NCBI RefSeq assembly: GCF_000340215.1
Contig: NW_006921534.1
Span: 4,215,041 to 4,279,040, forward strand
DNA length: 64,000 nucleotides
Direction: 5' to 3'
Source: Pseudocercospora fijiensis CIRAD86
Taxonomy: Eukaryota > Ascomycota > Dothideomycetes > Mycosphaerellales > Mycosphaerellaceae
Shown here: positions 20,712-31,050 of the stretch, in pieces
Position numbering within the stretch: position 1 is the stretch's first letter
Layout of the letters: the number at the start of each line of letters is the position of its first letter
The notes under the pieces: model-generated
The model's database searches: none
The model's input: the letters and a program-made list of their open reading frames with translations, nothing else
What the model was told of the DNA's origin: nothing
Position numbers and translations under genes: made by a program

Positions 20712-22590
20712 ATGGCCACGATGAAAATGAGAACCGCTAGTGCAGTCTTTGACGACATTCCTGGACAGCTCCCGGCGACCCAGATCCCAGCAGATGTTGA
20801 CCTGAAGAGCATTGCAAATTCTGCGATTGAGAGCCTGAACTCCCTTGAGGAAGATGACCTCGCGGCCGATGCTACATGGCGAGACCTTCTATCTCTGACC
20901 GACACTTTCAGGACATTCTCATCTGCAACATCTGTACTCCAGACCTTGTCAGAGCTCCGTGAACGCAAGAAGTGTTCGCCCTTCCGGAGTTCCGCTACTG
21001 AGCCTCGAATAGTTAACATACCAAAATCTAGCTGGATCGATATCGATTTCGAATTCGAGATCCGCGATGATGGTTTGACAGGAGAATGCTCTGGAGTCGT
21101 ATCTGTGATCGCTGATGCGGCTGGCCGATTTAAGATCTGGACGCTGCGAACTTGGCTTGAGCGATATGCTGGCCACGGAGATCCAGATCGAAGCCCGAGC
21201 GTGGATGGTTCCACTCAGCTGAACGGACGCAACGGCGCGTGTCATAAGCAAATTTTTGATGTCATTGTTGTAGGAGGCGGCCAGGCTGGTCTTGGAGTAG
21301 CAGGACGTCTTCGAGCCCTGGGAATTGACTATATCCTTTTCGATGATCGTCCTAGCATCGGAGATTCTTGGGCACATCGCTACGATTCACTAAAATTTCA
21401 CACAATCAGAGAATATGGAAACTTGCCCTTCGGACGAACCTGGAACGAGAGCGACCCTCGGGAGCTTCCAAAAGACCGTATTGCCTCTGGATTTAAGGAA
21501 TGGTCTGAGAAGCATGCAATAAACGCACGAGCCAACACACTTGTAGAACATGCACGATGGGATCAAAACTCTCGCACGTGGACAGTCAGGACCTCGAGGG
21601 CGTCAGATCGCAGCCAGCTTGACGAATGGCAAGCAAAATACCTCATTCTCTGTATGGGGGTTGGTCACAAGGTGCCTGTATCTCCAGACTGGGCGATTGC
21701 GTCCAAGGTCAAGGCAAGCGGATATAAAGGCACGATAATTCACTCTGCGGACTATCACAATGTCAGAGATTTTAGCGGACGGCGTGGCATTGTCGTGGGA
21801 ACTGCAAATACTGCGCACGATGTTGCTGAAGATATGGCGAATGCCGGAATGGACGTCACAATGTGTCAAAGAAATTCAACATTTGTCTTTCCGCAGGCTT
21901 GGCTCGTCGCAGCGGAGAGTCGAGACTACAACATGCAGAAGATGACAGAGGTAGCAGATCGCGAACAGGTTACGATGCCAACGAAGGTCAGTCGTGAGAT
22001 AGTCAATCGGACCGTCCACGACCGCATTGATCGTAATCCAGAGCTGTTCGATGGCCTGGAGAGAGCTGGATTCAAAGTTGATAGATACGGCGATCTTTTC
22101 ACACATCTATACATCAGATATGGTGGACACTACGTAGATATTGGAGCCTCCGAGCGAATCATCAAAGGCGAGATCAAGGTCAAGACCACGCCTATCCGAG
22201 GTCTGTCAGCAGATGGTCTCGTGTTCGAAGACGAAAGTCAGCTTAAGGCCGACTTGATCGTGTTAGCCACCGGCTACAATCATGACTTCCGCAAAGACGC
22301 TGCTGAAGTTATCGGGCGAGATAGTGCTGACCAGATGGACCATTTCTGGAAGCCTGACGGTGAAGGTGAGCTTAGAGGCTATGCTCGCCTTTCTGGACGT
22401 AGGTATCTTGGGAAATCTTTGCGACTGCTCGTGTATTGACTGAGACATAGATCCCAACCTGTTTTACCACGGCGCGGAAGCTCGACTGGCCAGGTTCTTC
22501 TCGAGATTCGTTGCATTGCAGATTCAGAAAGAGTTGCTTGGAAAGCCGCTGGAGCCGTATCTGGATGGTCGACCAGGGGCGCAGCTGTAA
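20712..22590 (+). CDS. FAD/NADPH-dependent flavin monooxygenase (YUCCA-like) with N-terminal NTF2-like region
   Basis: Join 20712..22398 and 22451..22590, 608 residues. The 52-bp intron (GTAGGT...GACTGAGAC..ATAG) must be removed: the spliced exon adds GHPNLFYHGAEARLARFFSR...LQIQKELLG, the expected C terminus of the family, whereas read-through stops early. The FAD motif GGGQAG is at about 188-193, the NADPH motif VVGTANTAHDVAEDM at about 361-375, and LATGYN near 520. Residues 1-170 resemble the SnoaL/NTF2-like domain often fused to fungal flavin monooxygenases (TWRDLLSLTDTFRTF, then VVSVIADAAGRFKIWTLRTWL). Such enzymes hydroxylate or oxidise small nucleophilic or alpha-keto substrates; the substrate here cannot be told. 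Confidence 0.92.
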
Positions 22591-22884
22591 AATACTCGCT
22601 CGATTATTCACAAGATCTGCTCATCTCTGGCATTTACTCCGAGCCGACTGCGTACGAGTACATGTGTTATTCAACGATATGAACAAAGAGCTGCTTGTCA
22701 AGCATGAAGAACGGAAGAAAGTCGACCGGGATCGACACTTTGCGCATGGCGTTTCGATGTACGACTCTCAGTTCTTAATTCAAATCTATCTCCGTAATTC
22801 TTGTATCGACGCAACTAGTCCCGCCAAATCCTCGCTTTGAGACAAGGCCACTGGTCCTCTCTCTTTCCATGTATCGATAGTACT

Positions 22885-25800
22885 TCACCATGCGCATCTG
22901 GCAATCAAACTTGTTGGGTATCTCCTCACCAAAAACTTCCTCCCCTCGTCAAGTAGAAGAATGCCAGTTCCAAAGGCCATTGGGAGAAACCAGTGCTCAG
23001 TCGGGATAATCGCCGTCTGAAGAGGGCTGTGAAACGATGGAACGTAGAGGAAGAAGATAGCGATGACCAGAGCAAAGGCTATGGCAGGGAGCAAGAGCCA
23101 GTTCATGCTGTGCTGGAGCACAGAAAGGCGACGAGTTCGAATCGCGAAAAGATTGAACCACTGCATAACCACCAAGTTCACAAAGTAGACTGACGAAGCG
23201 ACGTTGAGAATGTCCGAATATCGTGCTTTGGTCATGCCTTCTGGTACTGTGCCGAAACCGAACCAGAGGGTTGAGAATGGAACGCCTTGACGTTGAGCAT
23301 ACCAGTAACCCATTGCGAACGAGCTCACAGTCTCTAGAACACCGAGAAAGCCATAAGCTTGGAAAATGAGCTTGGAGTTGACAAGACGATCCCTCTTGGC
23401 GTTGCGTGGTGGTCGAGTAAGGACATCTGCTTCCGGCTTCTCGTACGCCAGGGCAGTAGCAGCAGCGCAATCAGTGAAGCAGCAGATGATGATCATGAGA
23501 AAGGAGCTGAGGATTTGTGGAAGACCGAAGCAGAGGTTGGTAAAGACAGGCCAGAATTCTGAGAAAGATCCCGCTGGCAGCAAGTAGCAGATTGTCTTCT
23601 TCAGATTATCGTAGACAACACGGCCATACTTGACGGCTTCGATGACGGCAGAGAAAGAGTCGAGGAGAACCATATCCGCGGCTTCGATGGCGATGTCGCT
23701 TCCAGATCCCATAGCGATGCCGACGTCTGCTTCCTTGAGCGAGGGTGCGTCGTTGACTCCGTCACCAGTCATGCCCACTGTGAGGTCGCGAGCTTGGAAC
23801 TCGCGAACGATCTTCAGCTTGTGCTCTGGCGTCGTGCGGGCGAAGACGATCTCATCGTATTTTGCTAGCTTGTCCCACATGCTGTCATCTAGAGTCTCGA
23901 TGTCGGCACCGGAGAGAACGATTGACTTGGTCTTGTAATAAAGAGTGTCAGGAGACTTTTCCACTGTAATGCCAGCGCTTTCCAGATAGCCTTCATCGAA
24001 AGCCAGGTGTGTCACGTCGTCGATGTTTTTAGGTGTCTGCGTTATAATGCCACATTCGGCGGCGATCGCGGCGGCAGTGAGCTTGAAATCGCCAGTAACC
24101 ATGAAGACACGGATACCAGCTCCTCGAAGAGTGCTGACAACCTCTGGGATTTCAGGACGAGGAGGATCAACAATTCCTATCAGGCCAGACAGGATGAGAT
24201 CATTTGACGCGCGGCTCATGATATCTCGCTCATATTCTCTTGGTTGATGCACGTGGTCGAATAGCAGATTGTCAAGCGGCTTCTCAGCAAGCAGGATGAC
24301 TCGCTTTCCCTGGCTCGACCAGAAGTCTTTCATACTCTCTAGTGTTCGCGTGTCTTGCTCTGTCATCTGTTTGACCGAGCCATCCACGTCAATGTAAGAC
24401 TTGCAGCGAGGGAGCAGAATATCGGGAGCACCCTTGATCATGAGCAATGGATTCTCGGATGTCTCGCCCTTGACAACGTTGATTGCGAACTTGTTCTTGC
24501 TGTTGAATGCCACTTTGAATACTGACCGCCACGCATCGCGAAGCTCGCAAACAGGCCGCATCGTCTCTGCGAAGCGAAGGATGGCAGAATCGGTCGCATC
24601 TCCATTCACCTTGCGATCATGGATGTCCTTGTCCAGCGTTGAAGCGTCAAACTCTGCTTCATTACATGCAGCACAGGTGTTGGCAAGCTGTCGAAGACCT
24701 TCAAATCTGTTGAATCGATCTGGAGCATCGTTTGCGGTCATTGTGGCTTTGCCCACCATGAAATCCGTCACTTTCATGAGATTCTTCGTCAAGGTTCCGG
24801 TCTTGTCGGAGCAGATAACGTTGACAGCGCCTAGAGTCTCGACAGTCTTTAAGCTCTTGCATAGGATCTTGTTCTTGCGCATGATGTTCGCGGTGATGGT
24901 AAGCGACGCAGTGACGGCGATCGGAAGCCCTTCTGGAATGAAGGCGACAGCGACGCTAACGCAGCTGACGATCAGTTGAGCGACGCTGATCCAGTCTGGA
25001 TGTTCCTGACGTAGCCAGCCTGCCCAGACCGCGATGACAATGATCACCATAGTGAGCATGAGACTGACGATGACAAGTACAAAATAGAGGATTTCCTTCT
25101 GGAGTGGTGTCAAACCGCTCTTTGGTGTGCTCGTCAGTTTGGCAATTCGTCCGAATACCGTTCGGTCTCCAGTCTCCAGAATCAAACCCAAGGCACTGCC
25201 AGAAACACAATGTGTTCCAGCGAGACCAATACAAGCTGTTTCCAGGTAGTTATCATCGGTAGATTCAACGGATCCGAGAAGTGGTGCGGTCTCTCCGGTG
25301 AGAATCGATCGATCAAAGCGAACGTCCGAAGAGCAGTTCAGAAATCGCACATCTGCCGGTAGCTTGTTGCCGATAGTGATCTTCAGAATGTCTCCTGGCA
25401 CAACATCGCGGCCGTCGACCCTCGTATTTTGTCCCTCGCGTATTATCATGCACTCTTCCGGAAGCATTTGCGTAATCGAAGCCATGACTTTGGAACTCGA
25501 GAAATCTTGCCAGAACGAGAAGGCAGCTTGAATCAGCCATACGCATACCAAGACAATCGCAAGAGCCAAGTTGGCTATTGCTGGACTTGGTTCACCTAAT
25601 GGCTTCCAAGCGATGAAGACAAGAATGCCGGCGATGAAGAGGATGGCACCGAAGCCACCGAAGAGATATCCTATCAGTCTTGGGAACCATCTCGATGGCG
25701 GTGGAGATGGCACATTGCGGCCCACTGTCTTGAGCTGCTGTGCTGCCTGAGAGACAGATAGACCACTGTTCCGTGAGGATCCGTAGCGAAGGAGGAGGTC

Positions 25801-26193
25801 TTCAGGAGACGTGAGGTGGTAGTCGGCGTCTCCAAATTCGATCTGCGCTTGCTCCTTCTTGCTCTTCGATTTTGATTTCGATGGCCTCTCATCTCTAACG
25901 AAGCTTCGTCTTTTGCTTTCCTCGAGGCCGAAAGATAGCGTTCTGAATGCTGGCGGCAAAGCAAGGCTAGGATCCACGCTTCTTCGAGCCGTGCGTATTG
26001 ACATTGAGGAGTCGCGGGAGCGTGATCGAGCGAGACTTCCGCGGCCTCCTTCCAGTCGTCCTGTGCTGACACGTCTCGAACGTACGTCTGTAGCATATGT
26101 GATGGCTCGACCTCTTTCTCCAGTCTGCACGCGCTCCAGCTGAGCAGCGATGACTGTGTGCGCTTTTGGCGACTTGGCTTCCTGGTGGTCCAT
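22885..26193 (-). CDS. P-type ATPase, class IIC-like (Na,K-ATPase alpha-type fungal cation pump)
   Basis: A single exon of 1102 codons. A basic, Ser/Arg-rich cytosolic N terminus of about 120 residues is followed by the cation-ATPase N domain (SPEDLLLRYGSS). Other motifs: TGETAP (about 299-304), the TM4 motif PEGLP (about 420-424), the phosphorylation motif CSDKTGTLTK (Asp463), MTGDGVND in the hinge, and six C-terminal membrane segments. Overall order and the ALAYE-x2-E-x-D-x-L-x-RPPR block match class IIC pumps. In the ion-site helices the TM4 Glu and the TM5 Glu (FSEFWP) are kept, but the first TM6 Asp position of Na,K-ATPase is Cys (ICCFTDCAAA). Transported ion unknown. The upstream gene is the monooxygenase, tail to tail, about 300 bp apart. 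Confidence 0.92.
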   Translation of the reverse strand: MDHQEAKSPKAHTVIAAQLERVQTGERGRAITYATDVRSRRVSTGRLEGGRGSLARSRSRDSSMSIRTARRSVDPSLALPPAFRTLSFGLEESKRRSFVRDERPSKSKSKSKKEQAQIEFGDADYHLTSPEDLLLRYGSSRNSGLSVSQAAQQLKTVGRNVPSPPPSRWFPRLIGYLFGGFGAILFIAGILVFIAWKPLGEPSPAIANLALAIVLVCVWLIQAAFSFWQDFSSSKVMASITQMLPEECMIIREGQNTRVDGRDVVPGDILKITIGNKLPADVRFLNCSSDVRFDRSILTGETAPLLGSVESTDDNYLETACIGLAGTHCVSGSALGLILETGDRTVFGRIAKLTSTPKSGLTPLQKEILYFVLVIVSLMLTMVIIVIAVWAGWLRQEHPDWISVAQLIVSCVSVAVAFIPEGLPIAVTASLTITANIMRKNKILCKSLKTVETLGAVNVICSDKTGTLTKNLMKVTDFMVGKATMTANDAPDRFNRFEGLRQLANTCAACNEAEFDASTLDKDIHDRKVNGDATDSAILRFAETMRPVCELRDAWRSVFKVAFNSKNKFAINVVKGETSENPLLMIKGAPDILLPRCKSYIDVDGSVKQMTEQDTRTLESMKDFWSSQGKRVILLAEKPLDNLLFDHVHQPREYERDIMSRASNDLILSGLIGIVDPPRPEIPEVVSTLRGAGIRVFMVTGDFKLTAAAIAAECGIITQTPKNIDDVTHLAFDEGYLESAGITVEKSPDTLYYKTKSIVLSGADIETLDDSMWDKLAKYDEIVFARTTPEHKLKIVREFQARDLTVGMTGDGVNDAPSLKEADVGIAMGSGSDIAIEAADMVLLDSFSAVIEAVKYGRVVYDNLKKTICYLLPAGSFSEFWPVFTNLCFGLPQILSSFLMIIICCFTDCAAATALAYEKPEADVLTRPPRNAKRDRLVNSKLIFQAYGFLGVLETVSSFAMGYWYAQRQGVPFSTLWFGFGTVPEGMTKARYSDILNVASSVYFVNLVVMQWFNLFAIRTRRLSVLQHSMNWLLLPAIAFALVIAIFFLYVPSFHSPLQTAIIPTEHWFLPMAFGTGILLLDEGRKFLVRRYPTSLIARCAW

Positions 26194-26282
26194 GTTGCTA
26201 GCAGGGAGTTGAAGGACGAAGAATTGACTATGGAAAAGTGCTGAGGGAGGGGAGAGGGCAAGAAAGTAGGTCGACTTGGAGC

Positions 26283-26296
26283 AGCTCTATATACCT
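26283..26296 (-). promoter_or_regulatory. TATA-like element of the P-type ATPase gene
   Basis: The minus strand reads AGGTATATAGAGC about 95 bp upstream of the ATPase start codon, a fitting position and sequence for a TATA box. Inferred only from sequence and distance. Confidence 0.35.
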
Positions 26297-26937
26297 CGCC
26301 TTCATGCTGAGCATGTGAAGAGAGCTCGAGCCCACCGAGATTGAGTTGAACTGGGCGTGCTACCCACGTGCTATCCCTTTCCTTGACACAGCGATCGACA
26401 CTCAGACACCACGAGGGATAGCGCAATGTCAAACGATTCGACGCCCATGTGTCCACATGCGCGAAATGCAACCAGGCAAGCGCTGGTGCTCGTGACAATA
26501 CTGGTCATCTTCATGCGAAGCTCGGATCTCGCATTGGCGTGCAGGCTGGCTGTGCAGAGAAATAAATGCCTCATACCACAAAACAACCAGCCAAACGATA
26601 AATCGCTTAGCGGCTTCCATCGTGCCTCCAGCTCCGACATTTGGTAGCAGCGTATCGCGGATGCATTGCATCCTCCGAAGAAGCCCTGAGTTCGTGTAGT
26701 ATGGTGGAAGCGACACAGGCTGAGTAGGGCCATACGAGTACGAACGGGGATGCAGAGGAGGTGAAGTCTTTGCGAAGAAACAAGCAATGGCGCCCCAGAA
26801 AGAAGAGGCGGGCGCCACGGTGGACATGACCAAGCACACTCCACAGCCACACCACATTGACCTCCCCTCACCTCACCTCACATTGAGCGGAGAGTTAAAC
26901 ATCAGAGCCGTAGATCGTAGATGGAGGCCGAAAGCTG
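26297..26937. other. Intergenic region, ATPase promoter to sulfatase remnant
   Basis: About 640 bp without a convincing gene. A CCTCACCTCACCTCACATT run lies at 26865-26884, just before the sulfatase remnant. The missing N-terminal half of the sulfatase is not recognisable here on either strand. Confidence 0.4.
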
Positions 26938-27753
26938 ATGTTCACGAGTGATAATGGACCTCCATTCCTCAACTCGAAGACCACCCTATACGACGCAGGG
27001 ATTCATTTGCCTCTCATTGTCCGTAAGCCAGGCGCAAAAGCTGGAGTAAAAAATCCGAACATGGTTTCGTTCATCGATGTTTTGCCAACATTCCTAAGCT
27101 GGGCTGGATTAGATCAGGATCTTCGGTTGCCGGGAAGTCAATCGCCACGGAGGCGAGGTAGATCGTTCCTGGAGATCGTAGAGGCTGAAGATGAATTGAA
27201 CGAAGATCGTTGGCAGCAGGAGATATTTGGCTCTCATACTTTCCACGAGATGCAGAACTACTGGCCGACGAGAGTACTGCGGACGAAGAGATACAAGTAT
27301 CACCGGAATGTAGCATGGCGACTAGACTTCCCCTTTGCAGCAGATCTCTATGCCAGTCTGAGCTTTGATGGCATCCGAAAAATGAAGCCAGAGGCTATGG
27401 TAGGAAAGAGAAGTCTGAAGAGCTATCTCTTTCGTCCAGCTGAGGAGCTTTATGACCTTGAACGCGACCCCGAGGAGATTAACAATCTAGCAAGTGATGA
27501 GAGCCACAATGCATTGCTTTTGCGTATGCGTGAGAAGGTCTCGGATTGGCAGAAGCTTACCGGTGATCTATGGTTGTATCGAGATGGCCAGAGCGTGACC
27601 GTCTTGACGAGGTATGCAAATGATGGCCTGCAGGTGCCCGATCGCCTGGACTTTGATACAGATGATCCAGCTGCAGCCGGCATATCAGCTACGAAGCATC
27701 TCGACGTTGATGCATACTCCAGAGGCATAGGCAAATTTATGCCGACGCGATAG
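26938..27753 (+). pseudogene. Sulfatase, C-terminal half only (5'-truncated)
   Basis: 271 codons open from ATG. The sequence starts directly in the sulfatase core with FTSDNGPPF, followed by TTLYDAGIHLPLIVRKPG, FIDVLPTFLSWAG, then RYKYHRNVAW and ELYDLERDPEEINNLA, the usual C-terminal half of arylsulfatase/N-sulphoglucosamine sulphohydrolase-like proteins. The N-terminal half, with the Cys-x-Pro-x-Arg site that is converted to formylglycine and most metal ligands, is absent. An in-frame TAG lies a few codons upstream and no coding sequence is seen before it. As drawn it cannot be an active sulfatase. The remaining frame is intact, so the truncation is recent, or the remnant is still expressed. 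Confidence 0.8.
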
Positions 27754-28410
27754 ATTGCTCGACCTTGATGCATTTCGAACTGCGTTTACGGTCCCAGGCA
27801 ACTAGTGATGCCGCGACTCATGGATATACAGTACATTTGCTCTCCGCGATGGCGCTTGAAGCCGACCAGACGGGTGAACTGGAAGACTCTCAAAGATAGG
27901 CCTGCGGGTTTTAGGTGGGGGCGAGATGAAATATAGAAGCCGTTCGTTGATGCTCGAATGGAGCGCTACGTTGCGTTCTTACAGCAATGGTTCATGGTAA
28001 GTATCTGCCACAATTGGCGGTATTCATCAGACCTTGGCTTCTGTTCCCAGAAAACGTTGTCCACGTAGTCCTATACTTACATCCTCAAGCGTTCTGCCAT
28101 GGTAGATAGTGGCTACGGTGGCTGAGATCGTGTGCCGTGAATGATATTTCTGGAAGCTCAACCATTTGGCAACAGCACGAAGCGAATAGCTGGTAGCTTG
28201 GGTGTCCTTTGCGACTCTCGGTTGTCACGAGCTGGCATAGCGCAGAATGTCGCGCTCTTGTGCCAGTACCAAGAGCAAAGCAACAGAAACGCCACAGCTC
28301 ACTGCATGTCTGCTAGAGCACGCTCCGAAGCATTTCATCGGGCGAGAGACCCATCTCCTTCTGCGCCAATGCGGCTGGTGTATTATCTCCGAAGATGCGT
28401 ATACAGCTTC
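27754..28410. other. Intergenic region, sulfatase remnant to ISY1
   Basis: About 660 bp between two convergent 3' ends. I see no gene, repeat or RNA element. Confidence 0.4.
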
Positions 28411-29139
28411 TCAGAGTTTGTCAAGTAGTTTCCTCTTTCGCCTGTCCAGGAGTTCGGTCTCGACTTCTTCCGCCGTAGGCAGCTTCCAAGGCACACCGTC
28501 TCCCGAGTCACCAGGTAAAGGCTCAAATTCTGTTCCAACCTCGTCACCCTGTGCCATAAGCGCCTCAAATGCTTCTTTCTCCTTGCGTGCTTCGTACTCC
28601 AACAGACTGCCATCTTCCTCGTCCAGATTGTATCCATAATATCCAGCATCCACCCTTACTCTCAGATCATGTCTCGTCTCCTTCGTCTCCTTCTCCGGCA
28701 TCTGCGTCGCAGCCTCAAACAGCTCTTTTACGCCAGGCAACTCCCTCGCTCTGCCAAAATACCTATACCCCTTCCCACCACCTTCTATCACGCGTCCTTC
28801 ATCATCAGTCATCTTCCCCCCACCACGCATGTAATTCGGCCCACCGAGCTCTCGTATTCGCATTTCCCACTGCCATTTCTCTTTGAAAAGTTTGTTCAAC
28901 TCGTCGTTGATGTCGCGAATCTGGTAGTCGCTAAGCGCAGGGTCCTGGATCTTTGTGATTTTGCGACTGATTTCCTTGAGCACTTGGCCTCGCCATCGTT
29001 CGCAAGTGGGAATGTGTTCTTGTTGTGAAATGGCCTTTGGTCGGCGCGTGCGATTGATGTCGATTATGCCTAGATCTGATGCTTGTTGCGCTCGAAAGCG
29101 GAACAGCATGGATTGTGCTTTCTCGGAATTTCGCGCCAT
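28411..29139 (-). CDS. ISY1: Pre-mRNA-splicing factor ISY1
   Basis: A single exon of 242 residues. It starts MARNSEKAQSMLFRFRAQQA, the invariant ISY1 N terminus. An in-frame ATG 15 bp further upstream is not conserved, so 29139 is chosen. Following blocks are RRPKAISQQEHIPTCERWRG, then LKEISRKITKIQDPAL and IRDINDELNKLFKEKWQWE, then IRELGGPNY. ISY1 belongs to the NineTeen-associated complex of the spliceosome and helps keep the catalytic centre of the first step in order; it acts in the nucleus. Length and C-terminal charged helix (EVETELLDRRKRKLLDKL) are usual for fungi. Confidence 0.94.
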   Translation of the reverse strand: MARNSEKAQSMLFRFRAQQASDLGIIDINRTRRPKAISQQEHIPTCERWRGQVLKEISRKITKIQDPALSDYQIRDINDELNKLFKEKWQWEMRIRELGGPNYMRGGGKMTDDEGRVIEGGGKGYRYFGRARELPGVKELFEAATQMPEKETKETRHDLRVRVDAGYYGYNLDEEDGSLLEYEARKEKEAFEALMAQGDEVGTEFEPLPGDSGDGVPWKLPTAEEVETELLDRRKRKLLDKL

Positions 29140-29479
29140 CTTGGATATGTTCACACGCTGTGGAGAGTGGGGAGGTTGTGCTGAGGATTAGTCTGCGTGA
29201 TTCGATGCGTGAATTGTCGCGGAAAGCAGTTCTAGTTCTAAAGTTTGAACACAAGAGCGTGCGTGCAGGGTTCACTTTGCATGACTCGCGTAGCGTCTAC
29301 AGCGTCGGTTGCTTCATGGCATTCTGTACATCACCACAACACTTTCGATGACCAGAGCACTGCTGAATACTGTAGCTCCATCGTCCATCGGCATGGAAAT
29401 TCGTTAGCCGTTGTGCGACATTACGGGATCCATACGGGCAAGCACCTCAGTGAGCATGAGTGAGAGTCTGGGAACCATC
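29140..29479. other. ISY1 promoter region
   Basis: 340 bp between the ISY1 start codon and the gag-only retroelement. Nothing distinct is seen. The element insertion lies about 340 bp upstream of ISY1. Confidence 0.4.
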
Positions 29480-29595
29480 ACTTGAAGTGTGTGTGTGTTC
29501 GATGGTTGATTGAGTGTCTACGGAAGAAGCGAGAAGTCGCTAAATAGGGTGCCGCGTGTGTGCACGGACCTAGGCACATGCCTCAGGATTCAACT
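29480..29595 (-). repeat. 3' LTR of the gag-only element
   Basis: A 116-bp LTR identical to 31165-31280 over its full length (the shared block extends one base further on each side by chance or through the target duplication). It is preceded by CCATC. Confidence 0.88.
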
Positions 29596-29661
29596 CACCC
29601 CCTCGTGCACATGCAAGGCACGTTGGTGAATACAAAGTCGCTCAAATCAAACAAAGAGGTA

Positions 29662-29972
29662 TCAGTCAATAGCCCAGGCTTCTTGCCCTTACAATGGCCA
29701 TTTAGTCAGTCAATAGCCCAGGCTTCTTGCCCTTACAATGGCCATTCAGTTCAGTCAGCAACCCAGGCTTCTTGCCCTTAGATGGTTGTTCGGTTTCAGC
29801 AACCTAGGCATTATGCCCTTCATTGGTTGTTCAGTCAATCAGCAACCTAGGCATTATGCCCTTCATTGGTTGTTCAGTTCAGTCAATCAGCAACCCAGGC
29901 ATTATGCCCTTCATTGGTTGTTCAGTTAGTCAGTAGCCCAGGCATCTTGCCCTTAGATGGCTATTTAGTCAG
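29662..29972. repeat. Minisatellite inside the gag-only element
   Basis: Seven tandem units of about 43-48 bp with core AGCCCAGGCTTCTTGCCCTT or AACCTAGGCATTATGCCCTT, then a CATTGGTTGTTCAGTCA-type spacer. It lies in the 3' untranslated part of the element (minus strand). Units differ by substitutions and small indels, so they arose by repeated duplication. Confidence 0.85.
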
Positions 29973-29977
29973 TCCGC

Positions 29978-30062
29978 CGCACCCCCTGCATCCAGCAGGT
30001 TTGAGTGTTGATTGCGGTTCAGTCAGTAGCCACGACACCCCCTGCTTCTTGCAGGTAGGTGC
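29978..30062. repeat. Paired CACCCCCTGC hairpins, 3' side of gag
   Basis: CCCCTGCATCCAGCAGG at about 29982-29998 and CACCCCCTGCTTCTTGCAGG at about 30037-30056 can each fold into a short hairpin (CCTGC/GCAGG stem). The same CACCCCCTGC motif occurs twice in the leader at 31051-31119. Confidence 0.55.
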
Positions 30063-30188
30063 TTAAAGCAGCTTGTTCAGTCGTGGTTCAGTCGTGTCAG
30101 GTTCAGTCGTATTAGGTTCAGTCGGTTCAGGTTCAGTCGGTTCAGGAACTTCAGGTTCAGTCGGTTCAGGTTCAGTCGGTTCAGAAGG
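30063..30188 (-). repeat. GGTTCAGTC tandem repeat encoding Thr-Glu-Pro in an alternative frame
   Basis: An imperfect short tandem repeat (GGTTCAGTC/GGTTCAG). On the minus strand, out of frame with gag, it reads a run of EPTEPEPTEPEVPEPTEPEP and ends NTTEPDTTEPRLNKLL. This frame is open back to 30386, overlapping the end of gag, so a frameshift could join them. Confidence 0.6.
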
Positions 30189-31017
30189 CCCAGCTCTTGC
30201 CAGTTGCTGGCTCTGAATCAGGTCGCGGGTCATTTGGTACAGCAATAGCCATATTGGACTGTTGTTGCTTCTGCATTTCTTTCCACCAGTCAGGTGCCTG
30301 TTCAGGGTTCTTCTTAAAGCAGGTTGGACCATGCTTCTTGTTGCAGTAGCTGCAGTGCTGCTTCTCAGTCTTCTTGGCATTGTCATTTGTCCGAGCCATA
30401 TTGGCAGTCTGAACCGCGGAGGTCATAAGTTGACGGCGTATATCGTCACGCAGGTTGGAGCAGGCCTTATCAAATGTCATATCCTTCAGGTTGACTGTCT
30501 AGTAGTTAGCAAGTGTGTCGTGATAGGGGCCAACTGTCATCAGCAGAATAAGCAGGTTACGCTTATCAGCAGTTAGCTCAGTATTGAACGACTCAATGCG
30601 GTCACTAAGTGTCCGAATCTGAGCAATATGAGCCTCAATATCCTTGCCGTCGTATCGCAGCTCAAACAGTTCCCTCCACAATGAGAAGTATTCAGTTTCC
30701 GTATCTGGTTGGCACATAGCCTTAATCTTGGTCATCAGCTTGTAGCCGTCGTCAAAGTCGCCATCAGATGCGGACAGGCGGCTCTTAATCGAGTCGCTCA
30801 GAGTGAGGGTAATTAGATCAGCAGCATCCGCCACCTTGTCGTCATAGTCGGGCAGAGTCGTATCTTTGAGTGCAGTAACTCGGTCGGTCGTAGTGTATTT
30901 CAGCAGCTTAGCGCGCCTTAGAAGCGCTTTGATGTCGACGCTCCAGAGGGGATAGTTGCTTAGTGTCAGTTTCCGAATGCCAGTGGCCGGAAGTGTGGTC
31001 GAGTCGGTGGCAGCCAT
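30181..31017 (-). CDS. Copia-type Gag with one in-frame TAG
   Basis: From ATG at 31017 the first 172 codons form a retrotransposon Gag core: LTLSNYPLWSVDIKALLRR, then MTKIKAMCQPDTETEYFSLW and IEAHIAQIRTLSDRIESF. A TAG at 30499-30501 interrupts, and the same frame continues TVNLKDMTFDKACSNLRDDI and ends with a zinc knuckle-like CSYCNKKHGPTC (C-x2-C-x3-H-x3-C) before TGA at 30181. The TAG replaces a single codon, probably Gln (CAG). It is either a recent mutation or a readthrough site. Gag forms the particle that packages the element RNA. Confidence 0.85.
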
Positions 31018-31050
31018 CTTGGCTGTTCAGGTTGGTTGGTCGGTCGGTCG

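Noticed and set aside
29483..29592. TG...CA boundaries for the gag-only element LTR
   Set aside because: They do not give matching target duplications. Boundaries 29480/29595 and 31165/31280 give CCATC on both sides and place the primer site directly after the LTR.
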